This document shows positions 8,654 through 16,943 of a stretch of 64,000 bases of DNA, in pieces; position 1 is the first letter of the stretch; the number at the start of each line of letters is the position of its first letter. Origin of the DNA: Mesorhizobium sp. (GTDB lineage: Bacteria > Pseudomonadota > Alphaproteobacteria > Rhizobiales > Rhizobiaceae); NCBI GenBank assembly GCA_004017535.1, contig SAJS01000005.1, forward strand, positions 124,001 through 188,000, given 5' to 3'. The notes below the pieces were generated by a model, which did not search any database, was not told the origin of the DNA, and worked only from the letters and a program-made list of their open reading frames with translations. The position numbers and the translations under genes were made by a program.

Positions 8654-8716
8654 AGCAATTCCAGGAAAAGTGTGGGCGGTTTTCCGTCCGGAATTGCGTC
8701 AAAAAAGATAGAGCGG
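8651..8716. repeat. Palindromic repeat family A (short copy)
   Basis: Begins TAGAGCAATTCC and contains nested inverted repeats (GCAATTCC ... GGAATTGC, with GAAAA ... TTTTC inside), then runs into GATAGAGCGG. Longer copies of the same unit occur at 26310-26413 and 59438-59543. This copy lacks the distal half. Its first bases provide the stop codon of the TetR gene. Confidence 0.85.
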
Positions 8717-8752
8717 ACAGCCGCCAGCCGAACAAACCAGCCAAGGGTCTGA

Positions 8753-9376
8753 ATGCGCTTCCTCTCTGTCCTTCTCCTCATCGCCGGTGCCGCCATCGGT
8801 ATCTTCTATCCCTGGGCGATGGGCAACTTTTCCGGCCATGCGATCGGCACTTATCGCGTCTATGAAGGCGGCCGCTTCCGGCCGGTCACCGTGCTACTCG
8901 ACGCAGGCGATGCGCCGGTGCGGGTGCTGGTCGACCTGACCGCGCGGGCCGAACGGGTCGCCGGCCGGCAGCGCACGGTGCTGACGCTGACGGCGGCGAG
9001 CGGCGGCCGCACCGCGCTGGCCTCAGCGCTCTCCTTCAACCATACCGACAATCCACGCCAGGCCAGCCCGCAACTGCCCGACAAGATCTTTCGCGACGAG
9101 GCCGGCGTTATCGACAGGATCACGTCCGGTCCTTACGTCTTCACCGTCGGTCCCGGCGATACCGACGGCATCGACATGCGCGCGGTAGATCTCGTGCTGC
9201 GCGCCGGCACCGGCTCGATCGACGAACGCGCTGCGCCGGCCGGCTACACGCTGATGGGCGTCGGCCTTGCCGGCCTGGTGCTGTCGCTTGTCTTCGGCCG
9301 CCGCGGCGGAGGCCATCCGCAAAATCCCAATTCGCAGCCGCCACCGCCGCGCTGGGGCCGCGGCGGTGCGCCATGA
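8753..9376 (+). CDS. Two-pass membrane protein of unknown function
   Basis: A 207-residue protein with an N-terminal transmembrane segment (FLSVLLLIAGAAIGIFYPW), a ~140-residue extracytoplasmic domain (YRVYEGGRFRPVTVLLDAGDAPVRV...), a second transmembrane segment near residue 175 (LMGVGLAGLVLSLVFG), and a Gly/Pro-rich cytoplasmic tail. I do not recognise a family. It lies between the TetR gene and rlmJ with repeats on both sides. The stop TGA is part of a REP-like palindrome, so the Pro-rich end may have been altered by that insertion. Confidence 0.75.
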   Translation: MRFLSVLLLIAGAAIGIFYPWAMGNFSGHAIGTYRVYEGGRFRPVTVLLDAGDAPVRVLVDLTARAERVAGRQRTVLTLTAASGGRTALASALSFNHTDNPRQASPQLPDKIFRDEAGVIDRITSGPYVFTVGPGDTDGIDMRAVDLVLRAGTGSIDERAAPAGYTLMGVGLAGLVLSLVFGRRGGGHPQNPNSQPPPPRWGRGGAP

Positions 9377-9425
9377 GCATGATCCGGAAAAATGTGAAGC
9401 ACGCTTTTCGGACGACATCATGCTC
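9374..9425. repeat. REP-like palindrome family D
   Basis: GAGCATGAT (9375-9383) pairs with ATCATGCTC (9417-9425), and an inner pairing CCGGAAAA / TTTTCGG is imperfect. It fills the gap before rlmJ, and its left edge forms the stop codon of the preceding gene. Confidence 0.7.
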
Positions 9426-9442
9426 ACTAAAGTGAGGCCGGC

Positions 9443-10291
9443 ATGAATTATCGCCACGCCTACCACGCCGGCAATTTCGCCGATGTCGTCAAACATGCCG
9501 TGCTTGCGCGCCTCGTCGAGTATCTCAAGCAGAAGGACAAGGCTTTTCGCGTCATCGACACCCATGCCGGCATCGGCCGCTACGATCTTGCTTCGGTGGA
9601 GGCCGGCAAGACCGGCGAGTGGCAGGGCGGCATCGGCCGGCTCACCGAGGCGACGCTCGAGCCGCAGGCGGCGGCGCTGCTTCAGCCCTATCTGGAAGCG
9701 GTGCGCGCGCAAAATCCCGATGGCGGCCTCAAGCATTATCCCGGCTCGCCGCTGATCGTTCGCCATCTCCTGCGCAGCCAGGACCGGCTGACGGCGATCG
9801 AGCTGCACCCCGAGGATGCCGTGCGGCTCAAATCGGTTTTCGCGGGCGATTTCCAGGCAAGGGTGATCGAGCTCGACGGCTGGCTGGCGCTCGGCGCGCA
9901 ACTGCCGCCGAAGGAAAAGCGCGGCTTGGTGCTCATCGATCCGCCCTTCGAGGAGGAAGGCGAGTTTTCTCGCCTCGTCGAAGGACTTCGCAAGGCGCAC
10001 CGGCGCTGGCCGGGCGGCATCTACGCGCTCTGGTATCCGATCAAGGACCGCAAGGCGGTGACGGCCTTCCGCACGGCGCTGAAGGAGACAGGCATTCCGA
10101 AGCTGCTCGATATCGCCTTCGAGATCAGGCCCGCCTCGGACGAGGCCAGCCTCGACGGCAGCGGGCTGGTGGTGGTCAATCCGCCCTACACGCTGGAAAG
10201 CGAGTTGAAGGTCCTGCTGCCCGCCCTCCATAAGGTGCTCGCCGTCCGGCAACCGTCGCGCTGGACCTCTGATTGGCTGGCGGGCGAGTAG
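9443..10291 (+). CDS. rlmJ: 23S rRNA (adenine2030-N6)-methyltransferase
   Basis: A 282-residue protein matching RlmJ from its first residues: NYRHAYHAGNFADVVKH is the signature N-terminus. It continues with the SAM-binding DTHAGIGRYDL and the catalytic N6-adenine motif IDPPFE (DPPY class) near residue 173. The enzyme methylates A2030 of 23S rRNA in the cytoplasm using S-adenosylmethionine. Length equals the family norm. It stands alone, preceded by a REP-like palindrome and convergent with an AraC gene. Confidence 0.95.
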   Translation: MNYRHAYHAGNFADVVKHAVLARLVEYLKQKDKAFRVIDTHAGIGRYDLASVEAGKTGEWQGGIGRLTEATLEPQAAALLQPYLEAVRAQNPDGGLKHYPGSPLIVRHLLRSQDRLTAIELHPEDAVRLKSVFAGDFQARVIELDGWLALGAQLPPKEKRGLVLIDPPFEEEGEFSRLVEGLRKAHRRWPGGIYALWYPIKDRKAVTAFRTALKETGIPKLLDIAFEIRPASDEASLDGSGLVVVNPPYTLESELKVLLPALHKVLAVRQPSRWTSDWLAGE

Positions 10292-10306
10292 GGCGCCTGC
10301 GTTCGC

Positions 10307-11149
10307 TCAAGCCAACGCCGAGGGCGTCACGCCGGTCAGCCGCCGGCTTTCGCGGATCAGATGCGCCTGGTCGGCGTAGCCGGCCTCGATGGCGAGCAGC
10401 GCGGTCGAGGCTTCGCCCTGCTGCCGCTGCATGCGCCGGAACCGGTGGAAGCGCAGGATGCGGTCGAGCGTCTTCGGACCATAGCCGAAAGCGTCCTCGA
10501 AGCGCCGGCGCAGCGTCCGCTCGCTCATATGCAACTGGCGTTGCAGGAACGGAACCAGCGGCGTTTCCGGCGGCAGACCTTCGTCGATGACGTCGAAAGC
10601 CCGGCCCATCTGCGGATCGAGCGCAGCGCGTCCTTGCGTGTGCGCGCCGATCGTCTCCTCCAGGCGCCGAACCAGGTCGGCGAGGTTGGGCGTCGCTCTG
10701 ATCCGGTCTGAAAGCTCGCGGCTGCGCGTGCCCCACAACTCACCGAGATCAAACCGCCCGCCGACGATTTCGCCGGCCGGCACGCCGAGCCAGCCCGCCG
10801 CCGCGCCTGGCCGGAAGCGGAAGCCGACGATCACCGCGCCGGCCGGCGGCGCCTCGATTTGCGGCTCCTTGTCCGGCCCGGCCACGCGGAACCGGCCATC
10901 GATCCATTGCAGGTCGATCGTCGCGTCCGGCGTGATGACGATAGGGGGAACGGTCCGCCCGTCCATGCGATGGACCCAGACAGCGGAAAAGGCATCGGCC
11001 AGCCCGCCGGCAACGGGCCGCTCCCGAAAGAAGCCGGTGGTCTGTGCCAGGACCGGTTCCATCTCCTCTCCGATCTGCTCAAGCGAGGTTGCCGGATCGG
11101 TGTGACGGTCATTTTGGCCGAAATATTCAATGCCGGCCGCGTCATCCAT
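10307..11149 (-). CDS. AraC family transcriptional regulator
   Basis: A 280-residue protein. The C-terminal ~100 residues are the AraC double helix-turn-helix: LHMSERTLRRRFEDAFGYGPK followed by AIEAGYADQAHLIRESRRLTG. The N-terminal half (VWVHRMDGRTVPPIVITPDATIDLQW ... VGFRFRPGAAAGWLG) is the sensor type found in many AraC-like proteins of this length. It is divergent from the VOC and DoxX genes, which are therefore its likely targets. No clear palindrome is visible in the shared promoter. Confidence 0.88.
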   Translation of the reverse strand: MDDAAGIEYFGQNDRHTDPATSLEQIGEEMEPVLAQTTGFFRERPVAGGLADAFSAVWVHRMDGRTVPPIVITPDATIDLQWIDGRFRVAGPDKEPQIEAPPAGAVIVGFRFRPGAAAGWLGVPAGEIVGGRFDLGELWGTRSRELSDRIRATPNLADLVRRLEETIGAHTQGRAALDPQMGRAFDVIDEGLPPETPLVPFLQRQLHMSERTLRRRFEDAFGYGPKTLDRILRFHRFRRMQRQQGEASTALLAIEAGYADQAHLIRESRRLTGVTPSALA

Positions 11150-11244
11150 GGCAAAACGGAGCGAACTTCACGGCGCTTCACGCGCTCGCATCGGACCGCA
11201 TCCGTTTGCGACTGTGGTCACGAATATAGAAAGGAGTGAGAGAA

Positions 11245-11667
11245 ATGAAAGCTCGCATCACCGTATTGACGCTCGGCGTCGATGATCTGGAAGCCTCCCT
11301 CAAATTCTATCGCGACGGCCTCGGCCTGCCGACGGAAGGCATCATCGGCCGCGAGTTCGAGCATGGCGCCGTCGCCTTCTTCGAGCTCGCCGGCGGCCTG
11401 AAATTCGCCATCTACGAGCGCGCCAGCATCGCCTGGGATTCCACGGTGCCGCAAAGCGGCCGCAGCCCGACCGAATTGACCATCGGCCACAATGTCGGCA
11501 GCGAGGCCGAGGTCGACGCGGTGATGGCCGAGGCCGTCAAGGCCGGCGCGCGCGTGGTCAAGCCGGCGCAGAAGACCTTCTGGGGCGGCTATGCCGGCTA
11601 CTTCCAGGATCCCGACGATCATCTGTGGGAGGTCGTCTACAATCCAGCCTTCATCCCCGAGGACTGA
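11245..11667 (+). CDS. VOC superfamily (glyoxalase/bleomycin resistance-like) protein
   Basis: About 140 residues with the paired beta-alpha-beta-beta-beta modules of vicinal-oxygen-chelate proteins: LTLGVDDLEASLKFYRDGLG at the N-terminus and GGYAGYFQDPDDHLWEVVYNP at the C-terminus, with the usual metal-ligand Glu. The substrate is not predictable. The start at 11245 follows AAAGGAG by eight bases. It is followed 36 bp later by a DoxX gene and lies divergent from an AraC regulator, so these are probably one small regulated unit. Confidence 0.85.
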   Translation: MKARITVLTLGVDDLEASLKFYRDGLGLPTEGIIGREFEHGAVAFFELAGGLKFAIYERASIAWDSTVPQSGRSPTELTIGHNVGSEAEVDAVMAEAVKAGARVVKPAQKTFWGGYAGYFQDPDDHLWEVVYNPAFIPED

Positions 11668-11703
11668 ACGGAGCCACGCATGTCATCGAGAGAGGAGGCC
11701 GCC

Positions 11704-12066
11704 ATGCCTGTTCAAATGATCCAAGCTGTCGGCGCGCTCTTCATCGGCGGCGTGTTCGTCTTCGCCGGCATCGAGCATTTCGCGAAATTCGGGGCGATGC
11801 GCGACTACCTGGCCGCGCAGAAATTTCCGGCTCCGGCGCTGATGCTGGCCGCCGGTTCGACCGTCGAGATCATCGCGGGCTCGCTGCTCGCCGTTGGCAT
11901 GACCAAGCCATTAGCCGCGGGCGCGCTGATCCTCTTCACGCTGGCGACGAACCTCACGCTGCTGCGTTTCTGGGCGACCGCGGGGCCGGAGCGCCAGGTG
12001 CTGCGCAACGCCTTCCTGATCAACATTGCCGTCATCGGCGGGCTGCTGCTTGCCGGCACTTACTGA
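11704..12066 (+). CDS. DoxX family membrane protein
   Basis: 120 residues with four hydrophobic helices. The DoxX N-terminal pattern GALFIGGVFVFAGIEHF, then LMLAAGSTVEIIAGSLLAVG and a final NIAVIGGLLLAG, is visible. DoxX proteins are small inner-membrane proteins linked to redox or detoxification functions; the exact role is unknown. The ATG at 11704 has AGGAGG at ideal spacing, so the upstream ATG at 11680 is unlikely. Cotranscription with the VOC gene is likely. Confidence 0.85.
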   Translation: MPVQMIQAVGALFIGGVFVFAGIEHFAKFGAMRDYLAAQKFPAPALMLAAGSTVEIIAGSLLAVGMTKPLAAGALILFTLATNLTLLRFWATAGPERQVLRNAFLINIAVIGGLLLAGTY

Positions 12067-12176
12067 TCGAACGGCAAATCCGCAACGAAGCTCTGCGGAA
12101 ATCATTGTTTTCGCGACCGCTTGACCGCCGCCAAGCGAATCCGCACAGTGCGTGCAACCGACCTTGAGAGGCTGTC

Positions 12177-12629
12177 ATGACTCGCTTCGCCCATTCCGCT
12201 CTTGCCGCGCTGGTTGCGCTGTCCACTCCCTTTGCCGCTCCGCTTGGCTTCACCCGGGCGGCGCAGGCCGCCGACCTTTCCGTCTACAGCGGCGACGATG
12301 GTAGCGTCTGCGGCGAGGCATGGGTGCTGAACAAGATCACCGACCGCTTCTCCTATCAGGTGCATCACGTGCCGCATCTGCCGGATGTCGCGATCACCGA
12401 TTTCCGCGACATCCGCCAGCATCGCTACGAGCCGGCGAGCGAGGAATGGCCGATCGGCCGCCACTATTGCCGCGCCACCGTCAACCTGTCGGACGGCCGC
12501 GACCGTTCGATCTTCTATCTGATCGAGGAAGGCCAGGGCTTCGCCTCGATCGGCGACAATGTCGAATTCTGTGTCTTGGGCTTCGATCGCTGGCTGGTCT
12601 ATAACGGCCGCTGCCGCGTGCTGCGCTAG
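12177..12629 (+). CDS. Secreted protein of unknown function
   Basis: A 150-residue protein with a signal peptide (about residues 1-32, ending AAQAA) and a mature domain with four cysteines (VCGEAWVL, HYCRATV, EFCVLGF, GRCRVL) that could form disulphides in the periplasm. Conserved-looking segments are SYQVHHVPHLPDVAITDFRD and RDRSIFYLIEEGQGFASIG. I do not recognise the family. It is followed by a long inverted repeat. Confidence 0.75.
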   Translation: MTRFAHSALAALVALSTPFAAPLGFTRAAQAADLSVYSGDDGSVCGEAWVLNKITDRFSYQVHHVPHLPDVAITDFRDIRQHRYEPASEEWPIGRHYCRATVNLSDGRDRSIFYLIEEGQGFASIGDNVEFCVLGFDRWLVYNGRCRVLR

Positions 12630-12668
12630 GCTGTGCCGGCCGGCAAACGGTTGAGGTAAGCGCTCTAC

Positions 12669-12830
12669 GGCGCCCCCCTCTGGCCTGCCGGCCATCTCCC
12701 CCACAGGTGGGGAGATTGGCAGTTTCGCCGACCCAGCTTCCCCTTCGTTCGCTGGAGATTGGCGAAAGCCGGCGTGACATCTGATCTCCCCCCTTGTGGG
12801 GGAGATGTCCGGCAGGACAGAGGGGGGCGC
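12669..12830. repeat. Palindromic repeat family E with 35-nt arms
   Basis: The left arm (12670-12704; begins GCGCCCCCCTCTGGCC) and the right arm (12796-12830; ends GAGGGGGGCGC) are nearly complementary over about 35 nt and enclose about 90 bases. Each arm contains CATCTCCCCCAC or its complement. The same arms recur in the opposite arrangement at 17551-17740, and fragments occur at 41441-41516. It fills the gap between the secreted protein and the sigma factor gene. Confidence 0.85.
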
Positions 12831-12862
12831 TGTCCCTCCGACTGTCGGAACTAGGGTCTCTC

Positions 12863-14113
12863 TCAACCGCCTCCACCACCAGCCCGCGCAAGCAACAGCG
12901 ACCGTTCCCGCTCATTGCCGGCCAACCCGGCGGCGCGGCGGAATTCGGCGCGGGCTTCGTCCATCCGTCCGAGCTTCGCCAGGAGATCGCCGCGCACCGT
13001 GGGCAACAAATGCGTATCCTTGAGCCGCGGTTCGTCCCGCAGCGCGTCGGCGATCGCCAATCCTTGCGCCGGTCCGAACGCCATGCCGGCAGCGACCGCC
13101 CGGTTGACTTCGACGATGGGCGAGGGCGCTGCAAGCGCAAGCGCCTGGTAGTATGCCGCGATGGCGATCCAGTCGGTGTCGGCCGCGCTCACGGCGCGCG
13201 CATGGCAGGCGGCGATCATCGCTTGCAGCTGATAGGGGCCAGGTGTCGGCGTCAGCGCCATCGCGCGGTTCAACCCATCGAGGCCGCGCCGGATCAGCGA
13301 CCAGTCCCAGCGGCCGCGGTCCTGGTCGAGCAGAAGGACAGGGTTGCCCGTCGCGTCGATGCGGGCGCCAAAGCGCGACGCGCTGAGCTCCATCAGGGCC
13401 ACCAGCCCGAGCGTCTCGGGCTCCTGCGGCACCAGGGCCGCCAGCAGACGGCCGAGGCGCATTGCCTCGCCGCAGAGATCCGTGCGCAGCCAGTCCGGTC
13501 CGGCGGAAGCGACATAGCCTTCGTTGAAGATCAGGTAGATCACCTCCAGCACGGCGCCGAGGCGCTCGCGCCGCTCCTGCCCGCGCGGCATCTCGAAGGC
13601 GATGCCGGCTTCGCGCAGCGTTCTTTTGGCGCGCACGATACGCTGGGCGACGGTCGCCCCCGGCGCCAGGAAGGCGCGTGCGATCTGAGGCGTCGACAGG
13701 CCGCCGAGCATCCTGAGCGCAAGCGCCGCGCGCTGTTCGGGCGGCAGCACCGGATGGCAGGCGGTGAAGATCAGCCGCAACAGATCGTCGTCTATATCCT
13801 CGTCCAGCGCTGCCTCGATGTCGGGCATCTCACGCTCCAGCTCGGCGAGGTCGACGGCCAGCTGGCGATGCTTGCCGTCGATCAGCACGGTTCGGCGCAG
13901 GCGGTCGAGCGCCCGGTTGGTGGCGACCCGGGTCAGCCAGGCGGCCGGATTGTGTGGAATGCCTTCCCCAGGCCAGCGTTCCAGAGCAGCCAAGAAAGCA
14001 TCCTGCACCACCTCTTCGGCCAGCCCGACATCGCGCAAATAGCGGGTCAGCCTGGCGGCTAGCCTTGGTTGCTCTATCCGCCAGACCGCTTCGATCGCCG
14101 CCGTGGCGGTCAA
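12863..14113 (-). CDS. ECF RNA polymerase sigma factor with C-terminal extension (ECF42-like)
   Basis: About 416 residues, much longer than ordinary ECF sigmas. Sigma region 2 is seen as RYLRDVGLAEEVVQDAFLAALERWP and AAWLTRVATNRALDRLRR, and region 4 as LPPEQRAALALRMLGGLSTPQIARAFL. The remaining ~220 residues are a helical TPR-like extension typical of the ECF42 group, which is usually paired with a YCII/DGPF protein, as here. The only sensible start is TTG at 14113, which overlaps the stop of the YCII gene (TTGA). The upstream reading frame is a shadow of that gene. Targets are unknown; the YCII partner is likely cotranscribed. Confidence 0.88.
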   Translation of the reverse strand: MTATAAIEAVWRIEQPRLAARLTRYLRDVGLAEEVVQDAFLAALERWPGEGIPHNPAAWLTRVATNRALDRLRRTVLIDGKHRQLAVDLAELEREMPDIEAALDEDIDDDLLRLIFTACHPVLPPEQRAALALRMLGGLSTPQIARAFLAPGATVAQRIVRAKRTLREAGIAFEMPRGQERRERLGAVLEVIYLIFNEGYVASAGPDWLRTDLCGEAMRLGRLLAALVPQEPETLGLVALMELSASRFGARIDATGNPVLLLDQDRGRWDWSLIRRGLDGLNRAMALTPTPGPYQLQAMIAACHARAVSAADTDWIAIAAYYQALALAAPSPIVEVNRAVAAGMAFGPAQGLAIADALRDEPRLKDTHLLPTVRGDLLAKLGRMDEARAEFRRAAGLAGNERERSLLLARAGGGGG

Positions 14114-14514
14114 CCCTTCAGCTCGCCGAACCCTTCGGCGACCTTCTGGACGTCCTCTGGAAAATCGGTCATCTCGAAAACGCGCCGGACCTCGATGACG
14201 TCGTTTTCTCCGGCCGGACAGCGCCGCGCCCATTCCACGGCTTCCTCGGGCGAGCGCACGTCGATCACCCAATAGCCGCCGAGCACTTCCTTGACCTCCG
14301 CGAACGGGCCGTCGGTGACGGTGGGCTTGCCCCCCTTGAAGGAGACCCGTGCGCCCGAGGACGGCGGATGCAGCCCGTCGAGCGCCAGCAGCACGCCAGC
14401 ACGCTTTAGCTCTTCATTGTATTTCATCATCGTCGCCACGGCTTCCGCTTCGGGCCTGACGTCGGGAGCTGCGGTCGCGTAGCCGCCGGGGATCATCAGC
14501 ATCATGAAACGCAT
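14110..14514 (-). CDS. YCII / DGPF domain protein
   Basis: A 134-residue protein with the N-terminal RFMMLMIPGGYA, the diagnostic TDGPFAEVKEVLGGYWVIDV near residue 66, and a C-terminal helix. DGPF proteins are small ferredoxin-like-fold proteins routinely encoded next to ECF42 sigma factors and thought to act with them, although the mechanism is not established. Its stop TGA overlaps the TTG start of the sigma factor gene, indicating translational coupling. Confidence 0.9.
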   Translation of the reverse strand: MRFMMLMIPGGYATAAPDVRPEAEAVATMMKYNEELKRAGVLLALDGLHPPSSGARVSFKGGKPTVTDGPFAEVKEVLGGYWVIDVRSPEEAVEWARRCPAGENDVIEVRRVFEMTDFPEDVQKVAEGFGELKG

Positions 14515-14693
14515 CGGTGTGTCGTCCTTCGTTGGTTGGTTGCGATGATACGACGAACGGGGATCGGCGGAATCGACAGGCGATGCGAATTATTTCGCGA
14601 TGCCGCCGACCGGGCGAAGCGGCGTGGCGGTTTGCGAGCCACCGCAGGCCTCGTCCGCTGGCGCCGTCCCAGGCTGCCTTGCCGCCCGACAGG

Positions 14694-15317
14694 TCAGGTA
14701 GCCCGGCTGCCTGACAGATAGGCCGAGATCAGCTCGACGAGCTGCTTCTGCAGTTCCGGCGCGTCGAGCATGTTGCGCCGTGCCGCGTTGTGGATCACGC
14801 CCTCGACCGCCGAGGAGAGCACGCGCGCCATCGTCTCGGTGTCCTTGCGGCGCTTGCGGTACTGCGCGACGGCCGCGGCGTAATGTTCGAGATAGCGCGC
14901 CTGGAACGAGGCATGCGCGGCGCGTGAGCCGCGGTCGCCGGGCGCCTCGTCGAGCAGCACCTGGTGCAGCGTCGGATGGATCGAGTGCGCGCCGATCATG
15001 CCGCGCACCAGCTCGCGCGCGAACTGCCTGAGCGGCTTCTCCTCCGCCGACGCTTCGCGAATCACCGACAGCACATGATCGAAGTGACGGCGCCGGATCG
15101 CTTCGACCAGAGCGAGCTTGTCGGGAAAATACTGATAGAGCGAGCCGATGCTCACGCCCGCGGCCTCGGCCACCTTGTTGGTGGAAAAGCCGGCCCAGCC
15201 GAGTTCACTCAGAACGTGAGCACCGGCTTCGATGATCGCCTCGACGGTGGCGATCGAACGCGCCTGGCGCGGCTGCTTGCGCATGCGTGCGGCCGGCTTT
15301 GCAATGCGAGTAGACAT
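14694..15317 (-). CDS. TetR family transcriptional regulator
   Basis: A 207-residue protein with a basic N-terminal tail, then a TetR helix-turn-helix: VEAIIEAGAHVLSELGWAGFS and KVAEAAGVSIGSLYQYFPDK. The C-terminal helices (EGVIHNAARRNM) form the ligand domain. It is divergent from the DinB gene at 15389 with a 71-bp shared promoter containing an imperfect inverted repeat, so it may control itself and that gene. Confidence 0.88.
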   Translation of the reverse strand: MSTRIAKPAARMRKQPRQARSIATVEAIIEAGAHVLSELGWAGFSTNKVAEAAGVSIGSLYQYFPDKLALVEAIRRRHFDHVLSVIREASAEEKPLRQFARELVRGMIGAHSIHPTLHQVLLDEAPGDRGSRAAHASFQARYLEHYAAAVAQYRKRRKDTETMARVLSSAVEGVIHNAARRNMLDAPELQKQLVELISAYLSGSRAT

Positions 15318-15334
15318 GCTGGCCCGTCTCCCGA

Positions 15335-15359
15335 GAATATGAAGAGGATACTCACATTC
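15335..15359. promoter_or_regulatory. Candidate TetR operator (imperfect inverted repeat)
   Basis: GAATATGA (15335-15342) and TCACATTC (15352-15359) pair in seven of eight positions with a nine-base spacer, between the divergent TetR and DinB genes. Confidence 0.35.
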
Positions 15360-15388
15360 ATTTCACCAACGCAAATGGGGCCGCGAAG

Positions 15389-15904
15389 ATGAGTGCCAAG
15401 ACCTTGCTGAAGAGCCTGCTTGCCTACCATGCCTGGGCGAATGATGAGCTCCTGGAGACGCTTGCCGGATTGGATCCGTCGGGCGGCGCGGCAGAGCGAC
15501 ACGCCGCGATCCGCCTGATGAACCATATCCATGTCGTGTCGCGGATCTTTGCCGCGCATCTGGAGGGCGTGGCCCACGGCTATGCGGGCGACAATGCGCC
15601 GGACACGCCCGAGCCGCGCGTGCTGCGCGCCAACCTGGCCGAGGTCGACCGCTGGTATCTCGGCCATCTCGAAACCGTTTCGGAGCAGGCACTTGCCGAG
15701 CCGATCGCCTTCACCTTCACCGATGGCGACAAGGGCTGCATGACGAGGCAGGAGATGCTGACCCATGTCGTCCTGCACGGCGGCTATCATCGCGGCGAGG
15801 TCGGCCGAATGTTGGCCGGGATCGCGGTCTCGCCGCCCTGGGACACCTACGCCGTGCACCTGCACCGGGTCGAACCGGCGCGCCGCCTGCAGGTCGGAAT
15901 ATGA
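15389..15904 (+). CDS. DinB family protein
   Basis: A 171-residue four-helix DinB/YfiT-like protein: LLKSLLAYHAWANDELLETL at the start, an internal LMNHIHVVSRIFAAHL, and a C-terminal HVVLHGGYHRGEVGRML that carries the conserved His ligands of the metal site. Family members include thiol S-transferases, but this one's substrate is unknown. It lies divergent from a TetR regulator. A second DinB protein is encoded at 29273. Confidence 0.87.
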   Translation: MSAKTLLKSLLAYHAWANDELLETLAGLDPSGGAAERHAAIRLMNHIHVVSRIFAAHLEGVAHGYAGDNAPDTPEPRVLRANLAEVDRWYLGHLETVSEQALAEPIAFTFTDGDKGCMTRQEMLTHVVLHGGYHRGEVGRMLAGIAVSPPWDTYAVHLHRVEPARRLQVGI

Positions 15905-16287
15905 GCTTGAAGCTCGCTTTCAAACGCGCAAGCTTTGACCGCCTCGCGTGGCCGGTTCATCTGTAGATGTTTTCGCTGGACAAGATGAAGCCGGTGTTCA
16001 GCGGCGGGTTCTCTATTGTGAGCACTCTGCTCACATTGCGATATAAGCTTATGCCGCGAATGGATGGATCATCGGGTGATAGAAGCCACGCGAAAATCTG
16101 TGCGCCGGGCCGTCACTTCGAAAGTGACAGATTCGCTCACAATTTTTCGATGAGATGCATCTTGGTGTAACCAAAATTCAATAACTGAAAATCATTGTGT
16201 TGCTTCGCTGGCTAGACAGTCGCGAGTCAGATATGCATGAGCATGCCGGGTCACTCACGACCTTAGGCAAAACGCAAGGGGCATCGC
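15905..16287. other. 383-bp intergenic region with an orphan palindrome
   Basis: It separates the DinB gene from the histone-like gene. Its central part is AT-richer than its surroundings and probably contains the promoter of the histone-like gene. It contains a perfect palindrome at 16017-16035. Short open frames in it lack ribosome binding sites. Confidence 0.5.
16017..16035. promoter_or_regulatory. Perfect palindrome TGTGAGCA-N3-TGCTCACA
   Basis: Two 8-bp arms with a CTC spacer form a typical dimeric-regulator operator. It is about 250 bp upstream of the histone-like gene and about 110 bp after the DinB stop. No regulator gene is adjacent in the correct orientation to suggest a partner. 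Confidence 0.45.
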
Positions 16288-16674
16288 ATGGCAAAGACCA
16301 CAACCAAGGCGCCGGCGGCGAAAGCGCCGGCAAAGAAGCCGGCAGCTAAGGCTGCCGCGAAACCTGCAGCAGTGAAAAAGGCAGCGGCACCGAAGGCAGC
16401 CGCCAAGGCTCCGGCCAAGGCAGCAGCGAAACCGGCCGCGAAGGCCGCAGCAAAGCCCGCCGCCAAGGCCGCAGCAAAGCCGGCCGCGAAGCCGGCCGCG
16501 AAGGCCGCAGCAAAGCCCGCCGCAAAGGCAGCAGCCAAGCCCGCCGCCAAGAAGCCGGCAGCGAAGGCAGCGGCCAAGCCCGCCGCCAAGGCTCCGCTGA
16601 AGGCCGCCGCCGCCAAGGCTCCGGCAGCCGTCAAGAAGGCAGCTCCGGCGAAGAAGCCGGCCGCCAAGAAGTAA
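16288..16674 (+). CDS. Histone H1-like Ala/Lys/Pro-rich DNA-binding protein
   Basis: A 128-residue protein made almost only of Ala, Lys and Pro in repeats such as KAAAKPAA and KKPAAKA. This composition matches the C-terminal tails of eukaryotic H1 and bacterial H1-like (Hc1/AlgP-type) proteins, which bind DNA non-specifically and compact the nucleoid. There is no globular domain, so it would be disordered in solution. The repeated GCCGCCAAG-type codons make the gene prone to repeat-length change. It is monocistronic and followed by a strong terminator. Confidence 0.85.
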   Translation: MAKTTTKAPAAKAPAKKPAAKAAAKPAAVKKAAAPKAAAKAPAKAAAKPAAKAAAKPAAKAAAKPAAKPAAKAAAKPAAKAAAKPAAKKPAAKAAAKPAAKAPLKAAAAKAPAAVKKAAPAKKPAAKK

Positions 16675-16784
16675 TCGCGTAGCTTCGCTTGGCGAACCGC
16701 AACGGGTGAGGGCGGGTGCTATTCAGGCACCCCTCTCGCCAATTCGGTGTCTGAGCGAGCGGAGTCGGAGCGGACGCTCCTCCT

Positions 16785-16832
16785 AAAGCTCTCGGAAATT
16801 TGCCGCTAGGCAAACCTTCCGGGAGCTTTTTT
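16785..16832 (+). terminator. Rho-independent terminator after the histone-like gene
   Basis: AAAGCTC-T-CGGAA pairs with TTCCG-G-GAGCTTT around an internal TGCC / GGCA stem, followed by TTTTTT. Confidence 0.85.
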
Positions 16833-16943
16833 GTTGCCGCGTCCGCGCCGGCCGGACGTGGCTAATCCGGATCGGCTTTGCTGGGCCGTTGCCCTGGAGG
16901 TACCATTCGGTCAACAGTGCGGCAGACAACTGGGAAATCGATC

